DNA of 64,000 bases from positions 26,614 through 90,613 of the forward strand of contig NW_025777538.1 in NCBI RefSeq assembly GCF_021130785.1. The letters run 5' to 3'. Origin of the DNA: Homalodisca vitripennis. Its lineage: Eukaryota > Arthropoda > Insecta > Hemiptera > Cicadellidae. Shown here in pieces: positions 22,408-35,208 of this stretch (the stretch's first letter is position 1; every line of letters begins with the position of its first letter). The notes below the pieces were generated by a model, which was given only the letters and a program-made list of their open reading frames with translations, did not search any database and was not told the DNA's origin. The position numbers and the translations under genes were made by a program.

Positions 22408-24286
22408 TTATATTTCGCTTTTTGAAATTTCATTGATATCCGATTCAAAATTATACTTATTTCCATCTTGATAGTACATTTTTGGTACGTTATTTTCATT
22501 ATCTATCGGGAATGGCTGTATAGTATCATATAATACATTTTTTAACAACACGTCCATAGTTCATGATGCAACTCATGGTTGAGCACAAGATATGGCTTAT
22601 GGAAACTCATTTTCTATAAAGATTACATTGTTATGAATATATCCAGATAATATTTTAAGAGCATATATGTGTAATATATTATGTGTATTTTTAAAATCAT
22701 ATAAAAAAAAGATAAATATAATTTTTCATTCATATCTTTTTCTGGTTAAAATTCGTTAAACTTGTTAAAATTTAGAAAAAAAAAACTTTTTATTGTATTT
22801 TTAATGCAACTGGTTTAACAGAAGAGATAATAGGCACAGGGATCTACTGAACTGAGAGACAGAACAGTAGCTCGTGAATGTTAGCCTTCACAAGCACGAG
22901 TTCAACAGTTTGTCAAAACAAGTACAACTTTCCCTTGCCCTCAAAGGGTTTAAAACTCGTTTCAAACGCAATTGTTGAACGCGTTTTATAGCGTAAACGA
23001 GTTTGATGCATATGGCTGAAAACCCGCACAATTAAATTGTACTTAATCCCGAATTGAAATGCAGAAATAATTGGACTGAATATTAAAATGTACTTCTCAT
23101 TGTGAGTTTCATGTACTATATATGTCCTGGATGATAGAAACTGAAGTTTGCTACATACATTTCCTTTTTTACTCCGCAATAAATGCTTGAACATTGGTGA
23201 TTTCTACAAACAGGACAGTGTACTGTGTATGATGAGTGAAAGTAGAGCAAAAGACTGTAGTCTCAGGAATGGCTTTCAAACGTTTGTCTGAGTAAACACT
23301 TACTTATAATGTAGCCACCAACACATAAGCGTACTTGTCAATTTGCCTGATTTCAATAAATAAGATTAACATGACAAATGAAAAAATAACAAAGCGCATA
23401 AAAAGGTATTATAACCACTTTAGCCAGGGTATAATGTGAGATAAAAGAATTTTATAATAAAACACGAGTAAATATGAGCTTTGACTGAAGAATTATACGC
23501 CATCAACGACCTTATACTGGATTAATATTAAGTAAGTTTAGGTAAAAACATATTTACCGTATAAATAACCTTGCTTACAGTATATTTGGAATGGTGTACG
23601 TTCCACATCATTTGTTAAATCAAATAGTATATGAAACCGTTTTCTTTGTTTTACTAATATTAAGTATATTTATCTATTATTGGAAGCGTATAAAAACCAG
23701 GAAAGATAATGCACTCATAACAAATAATGATTTCATGTTTTCATAATACATATCCTTCAATCTAGAACTGCAGTTGCTCGAGTGTGGTGTAGCTACATTG
23801 GTTAACTGAAATATCGTATCTATTATTTACAGAATATTGCAATAACCATTTCAAATAAAGTATTCAAATGAAGCAAACATCTATTGTATGGAGACTGCCA
23901 CCGAACGAAATCATTATTACTCTAAGATAAGACCTAAGAGATGAGTGCGCAGGAAAAACATTGTGGTCAAAAATAAAGATTTATACTTGCAGGAACATGA
24001 GGATGGAGCATTCAATTTAAAGAGACTGCTAATAATAACAAGATTATTGCCACTCCGTGATTATTTCGTTACTCATTATTTCGAACACTAGACTAGACAA
24101 TTACAACTTTAAAGATAATAGAACCTGGTATAACCAATTTTGTGTAACACATGTACGTATTAGAACCATAAACAATAATTAAAACACATAACTTGTGTTT
24201 TAGTTTAGTTTTCTTGAACAGGTGGCCTCATGTAATGAGAAGTCTTGGTTGTATGGAGATTTGTACACCGCGCTTGTCGCTGTCAA
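22405..24286. other. AT-rich spacer, no gene seen
   Basis: A 93-codon minus frame at 22913-23194 has no motif I recognise and lacks splice or composition support. Nothing else is supportable. Confidence 0.4.
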
Positions 24287-24400
24287 TGGCTGAACGTTAG
24301 TGAATCTCATCTTTTGAGGAAATCCAATACTCAATTACTGCATGTTTGCCTGTCTACATGATATCTCTGTCAAAGAACTGACCTATAGGCATACAATTTT
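24287..24400 (+). repeat. Foldback-family copy, left end
   Basis: Starts TGGCTGAACGTTAGTGAATC and contains TTTGCCTGTCTACATGATAT, matching in order the left arm of the element at 50564 (TGGCTGAGCGTTAG ... CTGCCTGTATATAT). Diverged and without a visible right arm. A further weak match (GATCGTTAGCGAATACATAT) lies near 24452. Confidence 0.4.
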
Positions 24401-27400
24401 ACATGCAGCCTCAAGGTTATATAAACAAAGACTAGTTTAATTATGAGTGGGTGATCGTTAGCGAATACATATATCTTATGGGTAACCATGATAACATCTA
24501 GCAAGTTGAAGAATAAATGAATATTTAAATAAACTGAGTATATTTATATGACAATTTTACATGGGACATAGTAACACATTTTTATATAGAATTTAAATGT
24601 GTATATAATCTCAGCACAGCCTCGTATGTGGCGTGTGTGAAATATTTATTATTAAGTTTGGGAATGCTAAAGGAATCTCGTTATTCAGATGAATGTGTCG
24701 ATGAACATTCCCGTTAGAATAAACAACCTTCCGTGTCTGTTAGTGATGTACCTTCAATATTTGGTTTAATAATAGAAGAACTGTTAGCAGTATAATGGTC
24801 TGCACAATTCTAACTAATTCTTAGAGCATAAAATATAACGGGTATTATAGATGATTAACTGTGACTTTTGTTTCAAAAGTACCCAAAAATAACAAGTCTA
24901 CATGTTCTTAAGACCAAAGAAGATAGCTTAACTAGTTATTGGAATCGTTTAGCAAATATTTATTTTTTGTGAGGGAAATCTTTAAATGTCTACAAATATA
25001 ATACGTTCTTCTGATTCAATTATGATGCATTGTGTATTTAAATGATAAGAACGCTGTTCTAATGAACTATATTTATGGAATTTTCTATAAAATTACTTTA
25101 AACCTTCCTTAATTTAATGCTCCACATGTAAACCACCGTAAGTTATGTATACAACATGATAAGTATAAATTATTTTTACGGATGGGAAACAGTTTTTTTC
25201 TTTTTTCTGATTTATTTCAACAGGAAACTTACAACGGAACAAGAAAGAAACTATATTTCCGTTGGAAACAACTTGTTTGCGTTACAGAGATAATTCATTG
25301 TAGAATTAATAATTCATTCAGGATGTGAAGTAAAATCACCAGGTTATGTTAGTTTTCTTTCAGCTTTCTTCTTCCGTTTTACCTTTATCTGTAAATTTCA
25401 ATATGTCAGCAAAGTTATCTTTGTTTTACATCTGAAAACCGCTCATTTAGGTGTAAAAGTGTAAACATAATATATATTAATGGACATCATTGTTTGATAC
25501 ATAGAAACACATCTCATAACAATGTTATCAGGTTTTTTAAATTTGAATAAAAGCACGAAAATATATTTTAATTAAATACGAATGAATTTTCCAAAATATA
25601 CAACTTTAATCATAGTATCATCTGTTTTATGGTACACGCCATATTACAATGTTTTATTTGGAATTTTTTTGTTTCAAATTTACTCTAAGTCGTGTATTTC
25701 CGTCCAGCTAAAGCCAATTAAGTAATTAAGTGGTTACATATAAAGTTCAACTTAGTGCTCAAAACGACATGTTCTCTGCTCCGAATGCATTAAAAGTATA
25801 ATACTGATAAAACCATGTGCATATTATTTTACCAATTAACAGATATTTTTACTACATTTCACAATAAAATTCAAATTTTTGCAATATTTTTCGTATGCGT
25901 GTTTCCAATACCTGTTGTTAGCCTAAGTTATTCTTAAGTACTTCTCTTCAGTTTGAGGAAATTATCTCGGTAATCTTATTACTTACTGAAGAATTATATG
26001 GCAGATCATTGGACCGCAACATAAAACTAATTTGTTTCTTTGCATACATTTCACCCAGACCGATAAAAGGGGTTCGTAATTTAGCTTAATAACAAAAAAT
26101 AATGTAGCTTAGTATATGTTATAATTTAAATCCTTATAATAAGGCATTAATAAACTTTTATAAAAAAGCCATTACGTAAGTAGTATTGATAACAACTCCG
26201 GCAGATTTATTTTACAAAGCAACTCTACGAGTAAGTGAAACTCATTTTGTCGTTTGCTGATTCCACTGCCATTTTGTGCCCTGGCAAATTGAATGCCATT
26301 TCTCTATCCAGTTACCCTAAAGTTATAAAAGTTAACGATTACATCCCTATCAAAGTATCGCAGCCACTACTGTGCAGTGACTATTAAATAATTCATCTCA
26401 CAGGTCTAAGGTGCTGACCCGACTGGTGCAAAATTCAAACATAAGCCTTTTAGTGGTGTAGGAAGTTAACATGGGGGTTTTTATTACCCTCATACGAGTA
26501 AAAGACCAAAGATACATAATACGACCAAACATTCCTTTATTTTAGCATAAGCTATTTCTAAATCTAAAAACGTTACTCATAAAAAGGATACGGAGACTTT
26601 TATTCGTAGAAATATAAAAGTAGGCCTTTCCCTTGAATTTAAATTCGTCCTAAGCGGAAGTGTAAGGTATCCCATAAATATCAATTTATCCAAACACCTG
26701 AAGCCAAAAGGTACTACTGAATGAGAAAATAAAACATAAATTGAATAATAATATTAAAAAAACAAAGCAAAAGTCTGCCTACATGAATCATATTATATTT
26801 AAATACCTTTAATTGTAAATCACGTACTTTGGCCAGATGATCTGCATAATATAAAGTAGCGAATCCGCTTGACTGAATAATATAAATATTTTTATTTCTT
26901 TAATGCAGAAAATAGCGTTTTCACTAGAGGCTAGTCGATGTATTATTTACGTTTTTCATGATTATTAAGTAGCAACAGATTATATTACATGATATTTATT
27001 ACTTCAGTGGTGGAAACATTCAACTTTTATAAATGTGCCTATCCGCTTGATAGTTCAAAAACTAAGACGCCTGTGGCCTAGAAATTGAGCATGAAACTTC
27101 GTCTCTATTAAAAGAACTAAGGGTTCCAATCTGATGCAAGTTACTCCGTTTAATTCTGCTGTACTCTAGCGAAAATCTTTACATTGGTCTTATTGGTGAC
27201 AATGATGACAATGTGAGATCATAGAATAAACGAACTTGTAACATAAATTAATAAAATCATTTTAACATATAAAGTTTTGTTGGCTGTTTTATTTAAATAT
27301 TTTTTAGTGTTTCCAAACTTACTTGTGTGTCATTTGAGGCTGAGAACTTGCAAAGTCCACCATTTCTGGGCGTTAGACAAATTTTCATTTTTTTCAGTTT

Positions 27401-28121
27401 ATGTATCTACCTGTCCATACGATATATTGCGAAAAAATTTATCATAGGCTTAAAACTTAGCATACAGCTTTATTTATGTTTAAGAAATGCAGATTTCGTT
27501 GACAGTGTATTTAACTCTATGAGGGTTAGCAAATATTTTACGTCGTTCTTGTCGGTAACCAAGATGGGAACGAGAAATTTATTCGCAAATTGAATAAATT
27601 TGAAAGAAAAAGGATACAGTCATGTGACATTTGAGCATGTGACAAGTAAGACGTGCATACTAATGAAATAAGATATATATTCGCATTATGTATGTAACAC
27701 AATGTAACATGTAACACGTTGTATTGCTTATTTTTACTTTTCTATATACGAACATGACTAAGTTTGGTTTGGTTCACATTAGTTCACATTATTTACTTTG
27801 TCGAGAATATCATGTCATGAATAGATGTAAACTAAGTTATAAAAATCATAAATCACATTTATTTAGTTAAAAATACTAGGCCACATATTATGCTCCTTAT
27901 CGTTTGAGTTACCAATCGTGTACTTACATGGTAAAATTGGAATGTTTAGCAAAATACCATTCGTATTTACTTTGAACAGTCTATTAATTGATGAAGCAAA
28001 CTGATTTCCGTATTTCATTACAGCCCTTATTACTCTTAAAGTAGCCGACGTGAATTTTTTGCAGTGACTGCATTATGACTATATAAATCTATACTTTATA
28101 TATACATGCATGCACGCGCAA
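24401..28121. other. Long AT-rich spacer, no gene seen
   Basis: No frame with coding character. The 88-codon frame at 27327-27593 is compositional, and I see no splice-supported exon. Confidence 0.4.
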
Positions 28122-28146
28122 ACACACACACACACACACACACACA
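28122..28146. repeat. (CA)n microsatellite
   Basis: About 25 bases of AC repeat, with a CATGCATGCACGCGCAA lead-in on the left. Confidence 0.95.
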
Positions 28147-28778
28147 ATATTGATCGTTATAGTGGCAATATAAATTGAAAAACATTTAATTGAATTAGAC
28201 AAAACTTCAAACAGGATTAATTTGTAATACAAATTTTCCACCAATAAAAGACAATCTCTATTACAAGTGCTGGAAATATGGAACTGGTGTTATTACTTCT
28301 ACTACAAGCCAAGTTTACGAGGAATAAACGTCGTAACAAAGTGAGGCTTTCGTTTGTGTTATTTCTACTCCCCACAAAAACACACATACCGCCAGCATTG
28401 TTATAGCTGTTTAGTAGTAGAATGTATATGTTGCCGTAATATTAGTAGGGATATTTTCTTACTAGTTAACTCTTAAAAGAAGTAATAATAGCATCCAAAG
28501 TTAATCTAACCACCCAGTTAAGAACCGATTAAATAACAATCTCACCTTTGTTTCCAGCATCTTAAGCGATAGATTCGACTTATCAATATTATTAACAATT
28601 AATCATATATTAGTTTTAAAGTGGTAGTAGTCTTTATGTAATATATAAGTAGTTAAGAAAGCTTGTATTTATGAAATATATTTGCTATGAGGACGCGCTA
28701 TCAGATTATAAGGCCTTAATAATATATTCTAAAAGGATTTAGTATAAAATCTATTTTGAAACTGACATAAATACGTAG
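28147..28778. other. AT-rich spacer, no gene seen
   Basis: No ORF, repeat or RNA feature I can support. Confidence 0.4.
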
Positions 28779-28838
28779 TTTCAAGTTACATCCACCACAT
28801 TTGAATTGTACATTGCATGAGGCTGAAGTAACTTGAAA
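28779..28838. repeat. Short perfect inverted repeat
   Basis: TTTCAAGTTAC (28779-28789) and its exact reverse complement GTAACTTGAAA (28828-28838) enclose 38 bases. The pair sits 44 bases before the 95-bp tandem array. Function unknown. Confidence 0.5.
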
Positions 28839-28882
28839 GCAATTTCAGGAATGAAACGACTCAGACTTTGTCCCTATTGCCC

Positions 28883-29669
28883 CAGCTGTAATGTAGTAAT
28901 AGGTATTATTCACCACAAACGCATCTAAAGCTTTGAGGAAGTGTTACGGATACATTGGTATTAACATCATTACTATTCACCAGCCATAATGTAGTAATAG
29001 GTATTCACCACAAACGCATCTAAAGCTTTGAGGAAGTGTTAAGGATACATTGGTATTAACATCATTGCTATTCAACAGCCATAATGTAGTAATAGGTATT
29101 CACCACAAACGCATCTAAAGCTTTGAGGAAGTGTTACGGATACATTGGTATTAACATCATTGCTATTTACCAGCCATAATGTAGTAATAGGTATTCACCA
29201 CAAACGCATCTAAAGCTTTGAGGAAGTGTTACGGATACATTGGTATTAACATCATTGCTATTCACCAGCCATAATGTAGTAATAGGTATTCACCACAAAC
29301 GCATCTAAAGCTTTGAGGAAGTGTTAAGGATACATTGGTATTAACATCATTGCTATTCAACAGCCATAATGTAGTAATAGGTATTCACCACAAACGCATC
29401 TAAAGCTTTGAGGAAGTGTTACGGATACATTGGTATTAACATCATTGCTATTCACCAGCCATAATGTAGTAATAGGTATTCACCACAAACGCATCTAAAG
29501 CTTTGAGGAAGTGTTAAGGATACATTGGTATTAACATCATTGCTATTACACCAGCCATAATGCAGTACTAGGCATTTTATAAAAACGTATTGACAGCTTC
29601 GCGGAGATATTGCGATTACGTTGGTGTTAGTGTCATTGCTATCACACCAACCATAATATAGTAATAGGT
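28883..29669 (+). repeat. 95-bp tandem satellite array, about eight units
   Basis: Units start with CAGCCATAATGTAGTAATAG or a variant at 28883, 28981, 29076, 29171, 29266, 29361, 29456 and 29552. The period is exactly 95 bp for the central copies, 98 for the first and 96 for the seventh. Central units are nearly identical. The eighth is strongly diverged and a short ninth remnant ends near 29669. Two linked variants (TTACGG or TTAAGG in the middle; TTCAC, TTCAA or TTTAC at the junction) recur in a pattern suggesting multi-unit duplication. Each unit contains AAAGCTTTGAGGAAGTGTTA. No long ORF crosses it. Confidence 0.95.
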
Positions 29670-30203
29670 GTACATTATAAAACTTATAATGAATTTTTCT
29701 AAAATTAAATAACCCTCCTTAAGCTATTCTTAAATATTCTTCTATTAATACTTTGAAATAACCTATAAAGATTCTGTTTTGTATGTATTCTTTGATATGT
29801 AATTGGATGGAAATAATTCAAAAATGTTCAAGTATATCTAATATGAATACATTCTATGAAATTTTACGCATAAACACCTAATAATACCCTGAAATATTTT
29901 ATGCGCTAAAGAATTTACAGTTAAATATTCATAGAAACTTGTAAAACTCATTTAAAAATAACGGATGGTTTGAGTTGCCAGTGTCCTTCCAAAATATTTA
30001 TGTGGTAGTACAAATTTAAAAAACAACGAGCTTTTTTTTGTACCACTACAAATTATAAAAAAAGTAATTTCATCTAATATTTTAGCTTTGAAAATATTCG
30101 GCGCTATGGGTTCATTGGTTATTTACCAGTACTCGTATTTCGCTCCCTGGCATTTAAAATGTCTACGTCAACAAGGAAATTACGTGGATCCTGCAATACT
30201 TTA
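29670..30203. other. AT-rich spacer, no gene seen
   Basis: Nothing supportable between the satellite and the target duplication of the P-like element. Confidence 0.4.
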
Positions 30204-30211
30204 CGTTAAAC
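30204..30211 (+). repeat. 8-bp target-site duplication, left copy
   Basis: CGTTAAAC, repeated exactly at 31586-31593. An 8-bp duplication is the length made by P-superfamily transposases. Confidence 0.85.
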
Positions 30212-30308
30212 CAACGAACTATACTACTGGAACGCGTACTGCCCATAAGCCACATGTTGTGTTTCCGGTCGCACACAGCTGTGCATTTCGGGTGTATCCA
30301 TGGACTTG

Positions 30309-30336
30309 CAGGCGCTTAAAGTGGGCAAGAACTCAC
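30309..30336 (+). repeat. Subterminal inverted repeat, left
   Basis: Pairs with 31483-31510 with three mismatches in 28 bases. In P elements internal inverted repeats bind transposase or contribute to transposition, so this is a candidate binding site. Confidence 0.75.
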
Positions 30337-30496
30337 CGAGATGTGCGGCGATCATCGGGACGATACGGCATCACGCCTTTTCATGCCGAAACACAAATCA
30401 ATTTTGTTATTAGCGTTGTTGGCAACTCTTCCTGTTTATTACGTCAAGACGTCTGATCTGAGCTACTCAACTAGTTTGTTTTCTTTTTATTTGTTA

Positions 30497-30560
30497 ATGT
30501 TAGTAGTGAAGAGTTGCTCTGCGAACAACTGCACATCCAGATGGTCATTTCTTTTTACAA
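30497..30560 (+). pseudogene. THAP domain exon 1 (N-terminal half)
   Basis: Starts at ATG 30497 and reads MLVVKSCSANNCTSRW, the start of a THAP zinc finger, in which CSANNC gives the first two zinc ligands. The exon ends at a consensus donor (GTAAGT at 30561-30566). THAP domains bind specific DNA, here presumably the element's own subterminal repeats. The longer frame that opens upstream near 30341 is not needed: THAP proteins usually begin within a few residues of the first Cys. Exon 2 follows after about 390 bases, but the splice phases disagree by one base. Confidence 0.7.
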
Positions 30561-30951
30561 GTAAGTTCTTACTATATCAACTATGTCAATATTTATTTGC
30601 AACTTCCAAAATAGTAATTCTCATCAATATTATTTACTGTATTGCCAAATTATTAACTGGGTTATCCAAATAATTAAAAGTTCGGTAAGACTATTAATGA
30701 GTAAATTAATAGGCTATCGTTTTTAATCATGAACAATAATTATATAGTTAAGTAAAACATGCGTATCACTCAATTATTTCATCCGCGTTGATCCAAAATA
30801 TCAATGCTGGTCGTTACACCACTTATAAATGCATAAAATTATAAATCATTGCTAAAAACAATATCTACTGACCTACTCTGCTTTATAATTATTGGATCTT
30901 TGTGATTTTCAGCTACCTGTATTTTATTATTTGTTAATTTTTTTGTTTAAG

Positions 30952-31164
30952 CTTTCCATTGAATGATGACAATTTATTTAAAAAGTGGATTACTGTGACA
31001 AAGAGAAAAAGTTTAAAGTCAACAAAACATTCTGTTTTATGCAGTAAATATTTTACCGAACATGATTACCATTTAATTTTGCCTGACACACTAAAAAAAT
31101 GTCTAAAAAATGAAGCAGTTTCAACAATTTTTTATTTTCCATCTCATATGCAACAGCCATTGTT
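30952..31164 (+). pseudogene. THAP domain exon 2 (C-terminal half)
   Basis: Follows an acceptor TTTTTTTGTTTAAG and begins FPLNDDNLFKKWITVTK, then SVLCSKYFTEHDYH and EAVSTIFYFPSH. These are the FPL, conserved Trp, CSK-F and AV-TIF-FP landmarks of THAP. The fourth zinc ligand, normally His in CSKHF, is Tyr here. A donor-like GTGAGT follows at 31165; otherwise the frame stops at TGA 31166-31168. Joining to exon 1 at the visible splice sites leaves the frame off by one. The copy is probably inactive as a protein, though a one-base assembly indel could explain the phase problem. Confidence 0.75.
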
Positions 31165-31482
31165 GTGAGTTTGTACATTTTATGTAGTTTACTTTGAAAT
31201 TAAATACTGTCAATAAAAAAGTAGTTTTTCTTCACCTGGGAAATATTTTAATGTCCTTAATCTTTGTTTCCGGCTTTATAAGTAAAATACCAAGTCAAAA
31301 TCTCAGTTATTTTGATATTGTACAAAAATCTGTGTTTTTTTTAACTAAAAATAAAAATCCACGGTAAAAAGCAGTTATTTTGTAACAATAAATCAATTGT
31401 GGTATCTAACAATGTTATTAAGTCTATAAGGCGTTTTAAAGTAATTTTAGATCATTACTATAATGCCAGCCATATGGGCGAA

Positions 31483-31510
31483 GTGAGTTCTTGCCCATTT
31501 CCAGCGCCTG
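31483..31510 (-). repeat. Subterminal inverted repeat, right
   Basis: Reverse-complement partner of 30309-30336. It lies about 75 bases inside the right end; the left copy lies about 97 bases inside the left end. Unequal spacing of this kind is also seen in P elements. Confidence 0.75.
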
Positions 31511-31585
31511 TTGACTCGGAACGCAGAACAGGATTTCGGCTCGGTTTCTCCGGCCCAGAGCACGTTCCATTAGTATAATTCGTTG

Positions 31586-31593
31586 CGTTAAAC
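31586..31593 (+). repeat. 8-bp target-site duplication, right copy
   Basis: CGTTAAAC, identical to 30204-30211. Confidence 0.85.
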
Positions 31594-34500
31594 ATATCAT
31601 CAATCACTACTGACAGTACCTGTTATAATATTTACTCGGATGCACTGAATTTACACATTTCCCATTTGCAGGGAAATTTTGTTGAAAATGTTGGTACTGT
31701 TTAAGTATAATGCTTCAAAGAATTTACATAATTTTTTATATAAAACGTAATTACATAACAGAAATTAATTAAAAATTTAATTAATTAAAAAATTCAATAT
31801 AAATTAAAAGCCAAAACACAAAATTTAAATACTTATTTTGTTAAATTGTAATTCAATTGCTTAAAAAAAGAACTATACTTAGAATGAAGTTCCATCCTCG
31901 CTTTGATTTCTGTAAAATAATAGGCAATTTTTTACTTAGTATTATTATTGTAACATAAATGTTCTGAGGTGTTGAAAATATTACTTATGTATTTTTTATT
32001 GTTGGAATTAATGGCGTTTCTATAAATCTTGCATGTTTGGTCATAAATAATTTAGGTATAACGTAAACTATTTTTCGCCCATGAAATTTGTAATTAATAA
32101 TATAAAATTCAAATTAACAATAGTTATATAAAAACTTTACATTTTGGATTTTCTAATAGTATAATAGGATAATCCTGTACATCCGTACGAGATAATCAGG
32201 GTTCCTTCCAATTAATACGAGCAGATATTTGCAAAGTATTTGCAATTACAAACAAAACTACTCTTATAACCTATAACCCAAACATAAATTGTAGTTAAAG
32301 AAATGCGAGCATACATTTAATATACTGTATAACTAGTATTGTTAACATTCTTTGTGTATCCTCCAGCAGCCAAGATATCCGGTACATGTGAGGCAACGAC
32401 GATGCTTTTGACAGATTGAGAATTAGACATGAATCACCTAAAAAATATTGAAGACAGAAACTCGAATTACATTTAGAAGACTTTTAAGGTCCGTTGGCCT
32501 TCTGGTAACCAAAATTAAATACAATTTAGAAGGAAAATATGAGAAAGTAAGTTTCCTTTTTGTCTGTCAATTATAATATCAGGTACAATAAAAAAGTAAA
32601 TTAAATAATAACTTAAATAAATAAACAATAAAATAATAATTAAACTATTATTAGTAGTAATCAAATTGTAGAATTGTTTACTACTCATTATATGACCACT
32701 CTTTAATAGTTAGCAAGATTTTCAAAAGTGTAGTACCCCCACATATTAAAATGACCCAAAGATTCAAATACTTTAAAAAAAAACTAGATTGTGGTAATTT
32801 ATTTTATTTGAAAGCCACAGCCTTTATTGAGAGGAAATATAAGAAAGGCTTTGATAGTTTACCATAATTATATTGGTAATGTCTTAATATAGGAAATTTT
32901 CCCATAAACAGTGTTTTATATAGTTACCAACCCCTTACAATACAATCACGACATGAACAAAACTAAAACAATCTTTAAAGTCCCAACGAAGTTTAAAGTT
33001 TGATACGGAGTACATAAAATAAATCACATTCTCCAATTCGATTATAGGTGATTTTTTCCAATAAGGCACTAAAGGTTGTGCTAAAATTTGTCTCAGTTAT
33101 CGGATCTCCATTACTTGAAACAACCTGCCCGATATTCAGAGGAACTAAAGTTTGTGACGATATCCACGTCTAAGATTTTCTGAAAGTGTAAAAAATAGTG
33201 CCATTTTATATAGCTTAATAATATTGTATAGAAAATTATATATTTAGTACTATAAAAAATAATAAACAATACAAGTTCATGTTATTATAAATACATACTA
33301 TAAATTCGAATAAAATCCGTAGCAAGTTACATGAACTCAGACTTATATTTGCAGTGTTTTACTTAAAAAAAACCGACATTTGTTTAAAATATAGAAACAA
33401 GTTTTAATATTTCATATTATATAGACCTGAACTGCGGATTGACGTACCTTTTCACCTTTTTAACATACATTTATTAAACAGTTCAAACTGTTGTCATAAA
33501 CTACTATAGTTAGGTCTTAAACGAGTAGATAAAATTCAGCATCCATTATTTGTTCAAGACATTAATTCATCGCAACAGCGTTTAGCCAACCGACCGATCA
33601 GCTACGAACGTCGACGCTTCAAGACCTGAAATCGCCCAGTTGTGTTTTCTTCTGCTGTCCGTGATGTGTTATGTTATATTCGTGTGTGGTAGGCCTATCA
33701 AATATTGTGGTTCTCGTACTATTTATTTATTCGTTGTGTTTTTACTCTGTTCGTTAATTTTAATCTATGACAACTCCAGATGGATAAACCACGCTTTTAA
33801 TATTTATTGACCCCGCAACAAGAAGATGACTTATGAAAAGTCAAAACTATACTAGTGTATGAGTTTGAGGAAATGTGCCGAAAATAAATTTTATGCCTTA
33901 ATATATTTGTGATAAATTTTCCTTTCAAAGAAAACAGACTGTCTTATGGTTCAGTTATGTTGTATATGATAAATGAAGATGTATATATCATAATCAGTAA
34001 TTAAAAATATGATTGGTAGAATTTAAAATTATAAAAATACATTAAAATTTTTTCTTTAATGACAAGTAAAGTATATTAGGAAGTTCTTGAAAAAAAAACG
34101 AAAACATAAGAATTGTTCACAGTTATTTTTAACAATTAAACTTCAAGGCAGTCACTGTGTAATTCATAATTTTAATGCCTTGTAGGTAATTTTTACAAAG
34201 GCATAATTTTTCGAAATATTTTCTTGTATTATAAGTCAATTTTGAAATTTTTTATGATCATAATTACTCTAATTTATAAATTTTTAATGCTACTTAAACT
34301 TTTTACATTATCTAAACCTTCATATTTTTTACGTATTTATAATTCCTCATAACGTTGAACAAATCATTGAATGGATAAAAATAAAACATGTAATTAGTAA
34401 TACTTATTTAATTCTAAGAAGCAGCGGGCATTTTCAGAAATAATATAGTGGGCATACTTGGTAACTTATATACGATCACGTACTTTACATAGAAAAGCGT

Positions 34501-35208
34501 TACAAGGGCATTGTGAGAATATGCCCTTCCATAGTTTACAGTCAAGCAATACAATCATTCATTTGGAGGTTGGACATATTTAACGCGAGAACACCACAAT
34601 GCTTGATTTTTGCGTGATTGTAAACCGTTAATTAAAGAGATAAAACTGATTTAATTAAGTATGTTCTGTGCTGATTTGCCGGAGAAGTTTTATTCAAGAA
34701 AACAATTAAATTATTTCTCTGAAACGAAATGAATTGCAAAATATCAAGGCAGATTCTATTTTTATTAACTGTTCAAGAAGTAGAATTAGATTATATTAAG
34801 TATACTGAAATTAACTGAAGGTTGATTAAAGTTGTGCTATTTTAAAAATTATTGGTTTAGTAAAAGAAAGAAAAATAATTTATGTTTGTTCTCAAGTAGA
34901 AAATATATACATAATTTAAATTTGCATGTCATATCAAGTATACTGTCCATTATAAAACCTTACAACAGTATTTAATTCTGATTTATTAATAATGGTATTA
35001 AATTTCAAATAGAATGTAGATAAAGTAATTTATCTTGATTGTTGGTTCTAAAGCTTAACGCACTTATCACGTAGGTAATGATTCCTATTGATTCATCATC
35101 CAATTATGTACCGAACCAATCACAACTACGATCTCGTCACTATTTGTTTGAAACTCAAAGCAAACACGAATGTCACTTGAGCAATCCTAAACCAAGGCTC
35201 GATAAACA
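31594..35208. other. Long AT-rich spacer, no gene seen
   Basis: No supportable gene. A more GC-rich patch at about 33565-33670 (CCGACCGATCAGCTACGAAC and following) resembles a 5' UTR or an old transposon fragment, but no open frame of useful length continues from it. Confidence 0.4.

Larger units (their letters stand above)
30212..31585 (+). mobile_element. P-superfamily-like DNA transposon, internally deleted, with THAP exons
   Basis: A 1374-bp element bounded by an exact 8-bp duplication. Terminal inverted repeats of about 30 bp start CAACGAACTATACTACTGGA on the left (30212-30241) and CAACGAATTATACTAATGGA on the right, read from 31585 inward; 25 of 30 bases match. A second, subterminal inverted pair (CAGGCGCT ... 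GGGCAAGAACTCAC at 30309-30336; complement at 31483-31510) matches 25 of 28 bases. Inside lie two pieces of a THAP zinc finger, the DNA-binding domain of P-element transposases and THAP9. The RNase H-like catalytic part is absent, so the copy is non-autonomous. Duplication length, CA start, subterminal repeats and THAP together point to the P superfamily. Confidence 0.8.

Noticed and set aside
28883..29669. CRISPR-like array
   Set aside because: Units are contiguous 95-bp tandem copies without unique spacers, in eukaryotic DNA. This is a satellite.
30341..30673. 110-codon ORF taken as one protein
   Set aside because: Only the part from the ATG at 30497 to the donor at 30561 has THAP character. 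The rest is upstream non-coding sequence and intron.
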